A stretch of 64,000 bases of DNA, from positions 51,905 to 115,904 of the forward strand of contig CAWJPF010000016.1 of the NCBI GenBank assembly GCA_963844625.1, given 5' to 3'. Below are positions 17,145 through 25,768 of the stretch, piece by piece (position 1 is the stretch's first letter; each line of letters begins with the position of its first letter). Source of the DNA: Palsa-504 sp963844625. Lineage in GTDB: Bacteria > Actinomycetota > Actinomycetes > Streptosporangiales > Streptosporangiaceae. The position numbers and the translations under genes are program-made. The notes beneath the pieces are model-generated. The model had not been told where the DNA came from. It made no database searches and saw nothing but the letters and a program-made list of their open reading frames with translations.

Positions 17145-17348
17145 GTGACGGCCGCTTCTTTACCGAGCTACGCGCCTGCGGACCCGGCGCGGCACGCGCA
17201 TTGGCTGAACGCGGGCGCGGACCAGGTCATCGAGGCCGTCACCGTCGCTGGCAGCGATCCGGTGTGGACGTTCACCGGCATGCGCCCGTGCCCGGACCCG
17301 GCTGCTGGCGTGGCGCCCGCGGCATCGGCTGGCTTATCGGCCAGGTAA
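17145..17348 (+). pseudogene. N-terminal remnant of a TIGR03083/maleylpyruvate-isomerase-like protein
   Basis: The frame from a GTG at 17145 reads SLPSYAPADPARHAHWLNAG, ADQVIEAVTVAGSDPVWTF, TGMRPCP and stops after 67 residues. The PVWTFTGxRP segment is typical of mycothiol-dependent isomerase/DinB_2 proteins just before the F-W-x-R-R-x-x-H-E metal motif, which is lost here. The end overlaps the convergent acetyltransferase gene by 15 bp. I read it as a truncated relic. Confidence 0.4.
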
Positions 17349-17930
17349 TCGTCGGGCCGCCCACTCGTGGTCGAGGATGGACATCAGAATCTCGTCGTAC
17401 CAGCGCCCGTCGTGCAGCACCGACTCGCGATGGCGGCCCTCCTCGGTGAATCCCGCCTTCTCGTAGGCGCGGATCCCGGCGGGGTTGAACGGGGCCACGC
17501 TGAGCTGAATGCGGTGCAGGCCCATCTCGCGGAATCCGTAGCCGACGATGACGCGCATCGCGTCCGTGCCGTAGCCCCGGCCGATGTACTCACGGCCGAG
17601 GGCGATCCCGAGCGTCGCGCACCGGTCCTTGGGGCGCGCGCCCCACAAATGGATGTTGCCGGCTAGTACCGGCGGATCGTCGAGCGTCTCGATGGCGAAG
17701 CCGAGGTCGTCCTTCTCGTTCGCGCTCCACTTCCTGATCTGCTCCTTCGCCGCGGCCTCCGACGGCGGGGCCACCCAGCTCGACAGCGTGGTCATGCGTC
17801 CGGGATCCATCTCCCACTTCGCGAGCGCGGGCAGGTCGTCATCACGTACGCCGCGCAGTCGCACCCGCGCCCCGACGAGGATCGAGTCGCCGTAGCCGAA
17901 TGCGCCGGGAACATCGGTGAGTTCGGTCAT
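17334..17930 (-). CDS. GNAT-family N-acetyltransferase (RimJ/RimL type)
   Basis: The product is 198 residues from the ATG at 17930 (MTELTDVPGAFGYGDSILVG). The RimJ/RimL-type acetyltransferase_3 order is visible: RVRLRGVRDDDLPALAKWE at the start, then CATLGIALGREYIGRGYGTD with the acetyl-CoA pyrophosphate loop (G-R-G-Y-G-T), and LSVAPFNPAGIRAYEKAGF. It probably acetylates an N-terminus or a small amine. The upstream in-frame extension is poor and no ribosome site favours it. Confidence 0.88.
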   Translation of the reverse strand: MTELTDVPGAFGYGDSILVGARVRLRGVRDDDLPALAKWEMDPGRMTTLSSWVAPPSEAAAKEQIRKWSANEKDDLGFAIETLDDPPVLAGNIHLWGARPKDRCATLGIALGREYIGRGYGTDAMRVIVGYGFREMGLHRIQLSVAPFNPAGIRAYEKAGFTEEGRHRESVLHDGRWYDEILMSILDHEWAARRLPGR

Positions 17931-18282
17931 GGGGCTGATACTGCCGTATGCCAGGCCCGCGATGTGACCCGGTCCGGGTCGTGCGGGCCCGCCGCGTCCG
18001 GTGGCCCCTGCAGGACCCGCGCCCCATCGCCCGCGGGCGCGTCTGGTATCAGCCGCGCGAGGACGCCGCGGCACGCTGCTGGCTCTGACGTCCGCGCATG
18101 TCACCACGTTTCCGCCGGGAATTCTGCAGAGCTGCCGGCCTGGCCCTGCCCAGTCACGTGATTTGCTTCCGCTACCGGACGACGCGCCGTGAAATCGCCG
18201 GTCGCCTGCCACTTGAAGGGACACTGTCGGCGTGGCGCGGATCGTCGCCTGCTGCACTCTCCAAGGTCAGGCCCGACGGTAG
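17931..18282. other. Intergenic region, no gene seen
   Basis: This 352-bp gap separates the acetyltransferase start from the crotonase relic. I see no gene, strong hairpin or repeat. It presumably holds the promoter of the minus-strand acetyltransferase. Confidence 0.4.
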
Positions 18283-18783
18283 TCAGGCGCCGAAGGACCC
18301 GTGCCGGCCCGCGCCGGCCGAGAACCGGGCGGCGCCCGAGCCGGCCTCGTTCAGCAGCGCTTGCTGCCCATGCGCAAACTCCGATGCCAGCGCGGCGGCC
18401 TCGTCAAGACCCTCCTGATCCAGCACCGACGTGCGGTCGCTGCGCAGGCAGATCTGCGGGAACGAGGCAAGCCGGGCCGCCAGCTCCTGCGCGGCGGCAA
18501 GAGCCTGACCGGCCGGTACAACGCGATTAGCCAGCCCGATCGCCGCCGCCTCCGCAGCGCCGACGGCACGTCCAGTCAAGATCATGTCCATCGCCCGGCC
18601 GAACCCGATCAGCCGGGGTAGGCGCACCGTGCCGCCATCAATCAGCGGAACCCCCCAGCGGGCAGCAGGACTGCGAGCGGATGACGCACGAGCAGGTAGC
18701 GCCCGCGCTCCACCGATAACCTCGCCGGTGGGAGTGCAGCCCAGGCACAGGTAGAAGCCTTCTGGCGCGCCATTACCTTGCAC
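18283..18783 (-). pseudogene. Truncated enoyl-CoA hydratase/isomerase (crotonase)
   Basis: The readable part corresponds to the C-terminal half of a crotonase: RWGVPLIDGGTVRLPRLIGF, GRAMDMILTGRAVGAAEAAA, IGLANRVVPAGQALAAAQEL and FPQICLRSDRTSVLD. The first ~100 residues, including the first oxyanion-hole segment, are absent; sequence before RWGVPL is out of register, pointing to a frameshift or replacement. It sits 40 bp downstream of the phosphotransferase gene on the same strand. It is unlikely to be active. Confidence 0.7.
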
Positions 18784-18823
18784 CCACAGGGACGGTGATG
18801 CGCTCCCGCTCCCGGTTGCTGAT

Positions 18824-19864
18824 TCAGCGCGGCCTGACGGGCACGCCGGTGGTCGCCGTGAGCCGGGCGGCCAATGCCGGGCCGGACGTCATCCAGGGAT
18901 GACCTTCGTGGGCATTTTGCTGTCCGGAATGCACCCAGTCCGACACCTCGACCAGCGCGCGCAGGCACACAGTGGCCTGATGCCAGGCCAGGTCCGCCCG
19001 GTCGATCACGACCCCGGTACGGGCCTGATAGCTGCGGACGAACCGGCCGGCTATCCGCCGGCCCATCCAGCGCACCGCGGGCCGCAGCCAGCCTGGGACC
19101 GCGAGCGCCGCTTCGGATAGTGCCAGGGAGGTGGACGCGACGTCGTACCCCCGCGGCGCCAGCAGCGCGGTACTCCAGTCCAGCAAAGTGACACGGGCGC
19201 CGTCGCGGAGCAGGTTGAACGGGTGCAGGTCGCCATGACAGATCACATCCGGGGCCGGGCGCGCCGGATGATCGATCAGCCACTGCGCCGCCTGCGCAAG
19301 GTCCGGTCGCCCGGACTCGGCCGCGAGCTCGCGCATTATCGCCAGCCTCGAGCCGAGCGGCACGATCGCGGCGCCGGCGGCTTCGAGCTGGCCGCGGACC
19401 GGCTCGGGATCAAGCGCGTGCAGCCGCGCCATGGTGGATGCCAGCAGCCCGGGGATTTCGCCGAAGAGCGCGGGCCCGCGGCCGAGCGCCCCGGTGAGGC
19501 TCAGTCCGGACAGCAGCGGCGCGCCTGGTGCGCGGTCCATGACCATAAAGGCACGGCCAAGGCCGTCGTCAGGCCCGCCTGCGGCCCGGACGACAGGGGT
19601 CGGAAAGCCGACGGCGGCGACCGCTGCCTGCATCAGCGTCTCCTTGCGAGCCGTGCTGGCCTCGGGCATCACGCGCGCAACCAGGTCATGGGGCCAGCCG
19701 TCGGGCGGCTGCGCCAGCGAGAACGCGAACAGCTCGGCCCAGAAGCCCCCGGTCAGCGGGACCGGGGCGCGTTCGTACGCCAGGGAAAGCGAGCCGGTAA
19801 GCGAGCGCAGCACAGCCAGCAGCTGATCGGCCAGTCCATCACTATTAACCGTCACGGTATTCAC
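18824..19864 (-). CDS. Aminoglycoside-phosphotransferase-family kinase
   Basis: The product is 346 residues if it starts at the GTG at 19864. The kinase-like fold is shown by DLVARVMP (strand with possible lysine substitution), AFMVMDRAPGAP, the catalytic loop ICHGDLHPFNLL near residue 210 and the metal-binding VTLLDWSTAL. Such APH-family proteins phosphorylate antibiotics, choline or other small molecules. The N-terminal nine codons lie inside a palindromic operator with no ribosome site, so the true start may be a GTG a little downstream. It is divergent from a MerR regulator by only 31 bp, which suggests joint control. Confidence 0.85.
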   Translation of the reverse strand: MNTVTVNSDGLADQLLAVLRSLTGSLSLAYERAPVPLTGGFWAELFAFSLAQPPDGWPHDLVARVMPEASTARKETLMQAAVAAVGFPTPVVRAAGGPDDGLGRAFMVMDRAPGAPLLSGLSLTGALGRGPALFGEIPGLLASTMARLHALDPEPVRGQLEAAGAAIVPLGSRLAIMRELAAESGRPDLAQAAQWLIDHPARPAPDVICHGDLHPFNLLRDGARVTLLDWSTALLAPRGYDVASTSLALSEAALAVPGWLRPAVRWMGRRIAGRFVRSYQARTGVVIDRADLAWHQATVCLRALVEVSDWVHSGQQNAHEGHPWMTSGPALAARLTATTGVPVRPR

Positions 19865-19888
19865 CGTAACGGTTAACTGTGTTATTGT
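19847..19888. promoter_or_regulatory. Divergent operator/promoter between the APH-like and merR genes
   Basis: Two ACCGTnACGGT half-palindromes separated by 4 bp form a larger near-palindrome at 19847-19874, the shape expected for a MerR dimer site. TATTGT at 19883-19888 is a -10 whose predicted start point falls on or next to the merR ATG at 19896, so that mRNA is probably leaderless. MerR regulators typically bind between -35 and -10. Confidence 0.6.
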
Positions 19889-19895
19889 CTAGACG

Positions 19896-20669
19896 ATGGA
19901 GCTGACGATCGATGAGCTCGCGAGCCAGGCCCAGCTGCCGGTGCGGACACTGCGCGAGTATCACAGCATGCGCCTGCTGCCGCCGCCTGAGCGGCGCGGG
20001 CGCATCGGCGTCTACAGCGCGCAGCACGTCGAGCGGCTTGCGCTCATCGGCAGGCTTCAGCGGCGCGGATACTCGCTGGCCGGGATCAAGGACCTGCTCG
20101 CCGCCTGGGACGCGGGCGCGGACCTGACGACGCTGCTCGGCGTCGATTCCGGTCCCGCCGCACCGGACGAGACGCCGCTGCGGATCACCGGGGCCGAGCT
20201 GCGTGAGCGAGTACCCGCACTGACCACCGCCGTTACCGGGCAGGCGGTCGCCGCCGGGCTTCTCGTTCCGCTGGAGGAGGACTGCTTCCTGGTCCGCAGC
20301 CCTGCACTGCTCGCGCTGGTCGCGGACGGCGTACGCGCCGGCCTGCCGCCGACCGCGATGCTCGACGTGATCGCAGGTCTCACCCGGGGGATTGGCGCGC
20401 TCGCGGACGAGCTCGCCGGGCACATTGTCGAGCAGATCGCGCCACCGCTGACCGCGACCGCAGACGCCGGCCAGCTGCAGAGCCTGCTGCAGCGGTGGCG
20501 GGTGCTGCTGCTGCAAGGCACCGCCAGCATCCTGGCCGACCGGCTGGGCGCGGCCCTGCTGGCGAAGGCGGAGGGGCAGGCCGGCGAGCAACTGCGCGCC
20601 GCCATCGGCCGCATCCGCGTCGGCGCCACCACCGATACCGCCGGCACTATCCGCCGTCACCCCACCTAG
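19896..20669 (+). CDS. MerR-family transcriptional regulator
   Basis: The product is 257 residues. An N-terminal MerR winged HTH is clear: MELTIDELASQAQLPVRTLR, EYHSMRLLPPPERRGRIGVY and LALIGRLQRRGYSLAGIKDLL. The remaining ~170 residues are an all-helical effector domain with repeated small/hydrophobic heptads and no cysteine pair, so it senses a ligand rather than metal or redox. There is no Shine-Dalgarno sequence; the -10 box position implies a leaderless transcript. It is divergently paired with the APH-like kinase across an operator, suggesting autoregulation and control of the kinase. Confidence 0.88.
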   Translation: MELTIDELASQAQLPVRTLREYHSMRLLPPPERRGRIGVYSAQHVERLALIGRLQRRGYSLAGIKDLLAAWDAGADLTTLLGVDSGPAAPDETPLRITGAELRERVPALTTAVTGQAVAAGLLVPLEEDCFLVRSPALLALVADGVRAGLPPTAMLDVIAGLTRGIGALADELAGHIVEQIAPPLTATADAGQLQSLLQRWRVLLLQGTASILADRLGAALLAKAEGQAGEQLRAAIGRIRVGATTDTAGTIRRHPT

Positions 20670-20813
20670 CAGCGGCGCGGGACGTGGCGGGTCAGGTGTG
20701 TCAGAGGCGCCGAGACCATCACCACTGACAAGCCATAGACGGTCACCAGCAAGCCAGCGTCTCCGCCGCAGGTTCAGTGCAAATCCCCTTGTCGCTGCTG
20801 CTTTCAGTACTAG

Positions 20814-21249
20814 GGCCTGTCCCGTAGATCTTCACAGGCGGCCGCTGGGCGCCTGGGCAGCTGCTGGTTCCGGGCCCGCAGGCGCATGCCGTTTCGCCGG
20901 GCTGGTGCCCAGCCCCATGTCAGGGGCTGATGGGGCGGGCGGGGTCCCGGTGACCCGTTCGCGGTCCTACGGCCCCGGCCCAGGCCCGGCCCTGGCCCGG
21001 CCCAGGAAAAGTGGAAAATCGGGCTTACGTGGATGATCAGGTACCCGCCAGGGGCCCGGATTTTCCGTATAGGCCGGATCTTCCGCGTTAACCGGCGCGG
21101 GAGCGCAGGGCGCTGGGACGTCAGCGGCGGCAGGAGCCTGACGGGACAAGACGGGCCGGAGTGACACCTACCCGGGCCGGGCCGGCACCGGCATCACCCG
21201 CATCTGAGCCGGGCTTCAACCGCCCACCCCAAGATCTACGGGACAGACC
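20814..21249. mobile_element. IS5-like MITE (non-coding, 436 bp)
   Basis: Terminal inverted repeats GGCCTGTCCCGTAGATCTT (20814-20832) and its complement at 21231-21249 agree at 18 of 19 positions. The flanks are CTAG and TTAG, fitting the YTAR/TA target preference of IS5-group elements whose ends often begin GG-x-CTGTCCC. The interior is GC-rich with internal palindromes and codes for no transposase. This is a miniature, non-autonomous element or an internally deleted IS. Confidence 0.65.
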
Positions 21250-21642
21250 TTAGCGGCTACTTCGTGAACGCTATGCAGCTACACGGCAACGCCGCAGACG
21301 TCCTGGTCAGGCGCGGCATAGACAGGGACGGCCTCTGATCGTGGATCGCCCGCTGCCAGACTGATTCATACTGGTCACGTCGCATCGCCTGGGCGGCAAC
21401 CAGACGATTCCGCAGATGGCATTACGCTAGGTGATAAGGCCGGTCAGCGTGAACGCACGCTGAGCCTATCTGCACGTCAGTGCGGGCGGCCGCCTTGCCG
21501 CTGGCGCCGTGACGGATGACCGACAGGCCAGAAGGTGCGACGACAGCGAGAGGTGGGGGCCATCCTGGATGGCACGTATCGGCAGGTCCCGGCGGTTTGC
21601 CCGTCTTGGCCTGACTTGGAGGACCATCATGACCGCAGCGGC
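21250..21642. other. Intergenic region after the MITE
   Basis: A short frame after the MITE (GYFVNAMQLHGNAADVLVRR and a few more residues before TGA) has no recognised relative. GGAGG at 21618-21622 precedes an ATG at 21629 that opens the wrong frame for the methyltransferase downstream. Nothing else is recognisable. Confidence 0.4.
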
Positions 21643-22356
21643 TTGGCACGACGGGCTACGCCGGAGATTATCCGAACTGGCACCGAGCTCAGGTCTGTGC
21701 CGCTGGTTCCCGGTATCCGGCTGCATCAAGCCAGTGATCCGATCAGCTTGTGGCAGCGCACAGAGCTGACGTCAGGGCGGACGGGCCTGGATCCGCCGTT
21801 CTGGGCGTTCGCGTGGGCTGGCGGGCTGGCACTGGCCCGCTATCTTCTGGACCATCCGGAGACTGTCCGAGGCCGGCACGCGATCGACATTGCCTCCGGC
21901 TCGGGGCTGGTGGCCATTGCGGCGGCCAAGGCCGGGGCAGCGGCCGTGACCGCATATGACATCGACCCGGCCGCTGCCGTGGCTATCCGCATGAACGCTG
22001 CCGCCAACAGCGTAACGGTCCTGGCCGTCTGCGCTGACGTCCTGGACCAGGATAATCTCCCAGCCTCCGGCACTGATCTGGTGCTGGTTGCCGACGCTTT
22101 CTACGAACGGGATCTGGCCGGTAAGGTGATGCGGTTCGCCGAACGAGGCCACGCCCGCGGAGCCGCTGTCTTGGTTGGCGACTTCGGCCGAGACTATCTG
22201 CCACGCGACCGGCTGACGCCGCTGGCCAGCTACGACGTTCCCGGCCAGCGCATGCTAGAAGGCAGCGACATCAAGCGGACGACCATCTGGGCACTCCCCG
22301 GACGACCGGTAACAGCTGCGAGCCCGGAACCGGAAGATCTGGAGCAACCTTCATAG
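21643..22356 (+). CDS. Class I SAM-dependent methyltransferase (ETFB-lysine-methyltransferase-like)
   Basis: The family starts with LRSVPLVPGIRLHQASDPI, followed by LDPPFWAFAWAGGLALARYL. The SAM site is AIDIASGSGLVAIAAAKAGA and AYDIDPAAA. This is the METTL20/Nnt1-like group that often methylates lysines. The start is unclear. A TTG at 21643 or a GTG at 21535 are in frame, while the only good ribosome site (GGAGG, 21618-21622) serves an ATG at 21629 in another frame. A one-base change after that ATG would give a normal N-terminus, so a small 5' frameshift is possible. The core is intact to the stop. Confidence 0.8.
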   Translation: MARRATPEIIRTGTELRSVPLVPGIRLHQASDPISLWQRTELTSGRTGLDPPFWAFAWAGGLALARYLLDHPETVRGRHAIDIASGSGLVAIAAAKAGAAAVTAYDIDPAAAVAIRMNAAANSVTVLAVCADVLDQDNLPASGTDLVLVADAFYERDLAGKVMRFAERGHARGAAVLVGDFGRDYLPRDRLTPLASYDVPGQRMLEGSDIKRTTIWALPGRPVTAASPEPEDLEQPS

Positions 22357-22504
22357 CCTCGCAATAACCCTCGATAACCCAAATAGTCGGCAGGGAGGAT
22401 CTCTCTAGTAGCTTGATGTCAGGCACCAGCGCGGAAACACCGACACTTCCAAGGTCTCACTGAGCGGCGCGAGAATGCCGATGGGCAGGATAACGCGCTG
22501 CATG

Positions 22505-22517
22505 GTTATGCAATAAC
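22505..22517. promoter_or_regulatory. Small inverted repeat upstream of the GH2 gene
   Basis: GTTAT-GCA-ATAAC is a perfect 13-bp inverted repeat 63 bp before the GH2 start, in an AT-richer stretch. It could be a LacI- or GntR-type operator for sugar-responsive control. No regulator gene is adjacent. Confidence 0.3.
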
Positions 22518-22580
22518 TGTGAGGAGCCTGGTCCGGGATTGCCGGTCTTAGCCTGGCGCAGCTGGGGTAGGCAGCAGTGT

Positions 22581-24518
22581 ATGACGCGTTGGCGGCCGGC
22601 ATCGGCGCGGCGGCGTGAGCCGGCGGGCACGGCGGTACGCACGGTGGATGGCTTTCCCGTGGTGTTCCAGTACGGGCAGCCGATCCCGTCGTTCGACGTG
22701 CGGGCTGACGTCCCCGGCGAACGGGACTATCTCGATCTTGACGGGCGGTGGCGGTTCGCGTTTGACCCGGATGAGGCCGGAACGAGTGAGGGCTGGATGC
22801 TAGCGGGTTTCGACGACGGCCGCTGGCAGGTTGTCGAGGTTCCGCTGCCGTGGGATCTGTACGACGCAGCCGGGTTTGGCAGCTACGACGGCAGCCGCTA
22901 CGGCACGGGCACGGCGTTTCGTGACGGCTACGCCTGGTACCGCGCCGGGTTCCGCGCGCCCGGCATGTGGTCTGGCCGGTTCGTCAAGATCTGTTTCCTG
23001 GGGGTGAACTACGCCGCGTCCGTCTACCTCAATGGCACGCTTGTGGCCGAGCACGAGGGCGGGCACACCCCTTTCGCGATGGACGCCAGTGCAGTCATCC
23101 GGCCCGGCGCCAGGAACCTGCTCGCGGTGCGGGTGTACCGCAGGCCGTGGTATCGCCCGGGGGTGACGGGGCCCGAAGCGATCAGCTGCCGCACCGAACT
23201 GCCGCACAAGCCGGTTGACTACTGGCCCTACGCCGGCATCACCCGCGGGGTGTTCCTCGAGGCCACCGCACAGGTCACGGTGAGCAAGCTGATCACAAGT
23301 GCCCGCCACGGGCGGCTAGCAGTAGCAGCCGTCGTGTTCAACCATGGCGACGGACCGGCCCGCCGCCGCCTGATCCTTGATCCGGGCGCCGGCACCGGCG
23401 GCACGCCGGTCAGCCGGGATGTGGCCCTGGCGTCCGGTGAGGCACGCGTGGTCAGCGCCGAACTGCCGATCCCCGGCGCCCGGCCATGGTCATCGGCAGA
23501 TCCCCGGCTGTACCGGCTGACAGCACGCCTTCAAGCTGACGGCAGCGTGGCAGGCGGCGCGGAGGAGAACGGCCGCGCGCCCGACGACCTGGCCGTCCGG
23601 TACGGGATGCGCGCCGTGGAGGTGACCGGCGGGCGGCTATGCCTCAATGGCGAACCGGTGTTCCTCAAGGGCCTGAACTGGCACGAGGAAACCCCCGCGC
23701 GAGGGCGCACGATGCGCCGCCAGGACTACGACCAGATCCTGGACATCGCCGCTGACCTGGGCGTGAATTTCCTGCGCAGCTGCGGTTACACCCGCCACCC
23801 GGACTTCTACCGCGCCGCCGACGAACGCGGCATGCTGGTCTGCGACGAGACCGACAACTTTTGGGTGGACTCCCGCCAGCAGCGCATCCAGGGCCGTTAC
23901 GGCCTGTCCGCCGCGCTTGTCGCCGCAATGGTGTGGAACCAGGTCAACCACCCCTGCGTCGTGCTGTGGTCGCTTCACAACGAGTCCGAGACCACCGACC
24001 GCGCCGTCTACCGCGCGTGGATATCGCAGCTGCGCGCCGCGGCGACCAGTATCGATCCACAGCGGCGTCCAGTCACGTGGGCTTCATCGACCAGCTGGGA
24101 CCCCGCCTTCGACTTGGCCGACGTTATCGGCTTCAACGAGTACTTCGGCTACTTCTATGGCCACGACGCCGACTTGGGCCGCACCCTCGATGCCGTCCAC
24201 CGGCAGTACCCACGCTCACCCGTACTCATTACCGAGAACGGCAGCTACGCTGACCTCGGACGGCACGGCAGCCCTGCCGAGACCGGTACCGAGGAATGGC
24301 AGGCCGATAAGCTCCGCCAGCACTGGCAGCAAGTGACCGCACGGGCAGACCGCGTGGCCGGATACACCTATTGGCTGCTCAAGGACTACAAGCAGCGCAT
24401 GAACTACAACCACGACCTCAACGGCATCTCCGCCATGGGCCTGCTCACCTTCGACGGCCGCCGCCGCACCGCCTACGTCGCCTTCCGCGACTGCCAGAAC
24501 CCGTCCGGCCAGAAGTAA
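22581..24518 (+). CDS. Glycoside hydrolase family 2 enzyme (beta-glucuronidase/galactosidase-like)
   Basis: The product is 645 residues from the ATG at 22581, with GGGGTAGG upstream. Domain order is typical of GH2. A sugar-binding jelly roll contains YLDLDGRWRFAFDPDEAG, WYRAGFRAPG and GVNYAASVYLNGTLVAEHEG. An immunoglobulin-like domain lies around residues 235-340. The TIM barrel has LCLNGEPVFLKGLNWHEE, the acid/base Glu in VVLWSLHNESE and the nucleophile Glu in SPVLITENGSY. No signal peptide is seen, so it is probably cytoplasmic and acts on imported glycosides. The sugar is not determined by sequence. Confidence 0.9.
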   Translation: MTRWRPASARRREPAGTAVRTVDGFPVVFQYGQPIPSFDVRADVPGERDYLDLDGRWRFAFDPDEAGTSEGWMLAGFDDGRWQVVEVPLPWDLYDAAGFGSYDGSRYGTGTAFRDGYAWYRAGFRAPGMWSGRFVKICFLGVNYAASVYLNGTLVAEHEGGHTPFAMDASAVIRPGARNLLAVRVYRRPWYRPGVTGPEAISCRTELPHKPVDYWPYAGITRGVFLEATAQVTVSKLITSARHGRLAVAAVVFNHGDGPARRRLILDPGAGTGGTPVSRDVALASGEARVVSAELPIPGARPWSSADPRLYRLTARLQADGSVAGGAEENGRAPDDLAVRYGMRAVEVTGGRLCLNGEPVFLKGLNWHEETPARGRTMRRQDYDQILDIAADLGVNFLRSCGYTRHPDFYRAADERGMLVCDETDNFWVDSRQQRIQGRYGLSAALVAAMVWNQVNHPCVVLWSLHNESETTDRAVYRAWISQLRAAATSIDPQRRPVTWASSTSWDPAFDLADVIGFNEYFGYFYGHDADLGRTLDAVHRQYPRSPVLITENGSYADLGRHGSPAETGTEEWQADKLRQHWQQVTARADRVAGYTYWLLKDYKQRMNYNHDLNGISAMGLLTFDGRRRTAYVAFRDCQNPSGQK

Positions 24519-24787
24519 CAGGGCCTACGCGCATCCGCACGAATACTTCTGCATGGCGGCTGGATGTCTCCCGAAGGGCACACCGAAGACTGACTCGCCC
24601 ACGCTGAACGCGACAGAAGCGGTAATTCAGTCGATCTCGGGTCATGGCTCAGCTACGGTCACTGGGACTGGCCGAGCTGGCGGTAAGGGCCAGAGACCGG
24701 TTGGCCCGCGAGGGTACAAGAAGCGTCAGGAAGTAGACCCGGCCTGGCCGCCAGTCCAAGTCCGCTCGCGGAGCGAGGAAGGACATC

Positions 24788-24843
24788 GCGTTTCCGCGGA
24801 AGCGCCTTGTGAAAGCCTGCACAATACGCTTCCGCGGAAACGC
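24788..24843. repeat. Palindromic repeat copy 2 with Rex-like core
   Basis: Arms of 24 nt (24788-24811 and 24820-24843) pair at 22 positions around an 8-nt loop. The centre TTGTGAA-AGCC-TGCACAA is one base from the Rex operator consensus. It is related to the copy at 6134-6175. It lies in the 464-bp gap between the GH2 and TMEM175 genes (24519-24982), where I see no other feature. Confidence 0.65.
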
Positions 24844-24982
24844 CATCGATGAGGAAGCCATCATCGGCCCTGGCCGTCAAGAACGCCAGCAGCCGCAAGC
24901 GGCACGATCACTGCGTGATCTCCGGCGCGTCCCGGCACAGGTCATCGGACGGCGGCGCGAGATCTGGAATGCTCGGGTACTG

Positions 24983-25627
24983 ATGTCTTCGGACCAGGAT
25001 GCCAGCAACCGCCGCGACGACGTGCCGCAGGTGAACCGCCTGCTCACTCTGTCCGACGGCGTGATCGCCATCGCCCTGACGCTGCTGGTCTTGCAGCTCC
25101 ACGTGCCCGCTGTGGACCAGGTCCGCGACCCGGACTCGGCGGCCGACCTGGCGGCCCAGCTCAGTACGGGCTCGGCTCAGCTGGTCAGTTACGGGATCTC
25201 GTTCTACGTCATCGCCCAGTTCTGGCTGGTGCACCGCCAGGTATACCGTCTGGTCGGTGACCAGGAGGAAGGCATGGAGTGGTGGAACTTCGCGTTCCTG
25301 CTCACCATCACGATCATGCCGTTCACCAGCACCCTGCTCGGCGCCTTCGTCGGTAACCCGCTCGCGGTCGACATCTTCGCCGCCAACCTGCTGCTCGCCA
25401 GCCTGGCCACCCAGGCCATGACCGTCGTCGGGCGCCGTAAGGGCCTGGTGGCCTCCGGCGCCCAGGAGCGAGCCGGCCAGAATGACGCGTGGGTGGTACC
25501 GGTCGTGATGGCCGTGTCCATCGGGCTGTCGTGGTGGAGCACCCAAGCTGCCATGTACTGCTGGATACTGATTGCCGTGGCACCCGCGATCATCAACCGG
25601 TGGTCAGCCCGTCATGCTCGCGGTTGA
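24983..25627 (+). CDS. TMEM175-family potassium channel-like membrane protein (DUF1211)
   Basis: The product is 214 residues. The first helix carries LLTLSDGVIAIALTLLVLQL, the family's (F/L)SDGVxAIAxTLLVL selectivity-filter helix, followed by about five more hydrophobic helices including FWLVHRQVYRLV and FAFLLTITIMPFTSTLLGAF. Bacterial members form tetrameric K+ channels. The ATG at 24983 is used because upstream in-frame codons run into the palindrome at 24788-24843; the ribosome site is weak. The usual Phe of the FSD motif is Leu here. Confidence 0.85.
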   Translation: MSSDQDASNRRDDVPQVNRLLTLSDGVIAIALTLLVLQLHVPAVDQVRDPDSAADLAAQLSTGSAQLVSYGISFYVIAQFWLVHRQVYRLVGDQEEGMEWWNFAFLLTITIMPFTSTLLGAFVGNPLAVDIFAANLLLASLATQAMTVVGRRKGLVASGAQERAGQNDAWVVPVVMAVSIGLSWWSTQAAMYCWILIAVAPAIINRWSARHARG

Positions 25628-25768
25628 CAGCCGGAACATCCGCAGCGCAGCAGGGTCAGCCGCTGGCGTACCGTCTCGGCGGCCTGCGCGGTCATTCCAG
25701 TCGCATGAGCGTGCCTGAGCGGATACGGTCTTCTTTGCACTTTAAGCAGCAGATTTGCAGGGCTCTGG

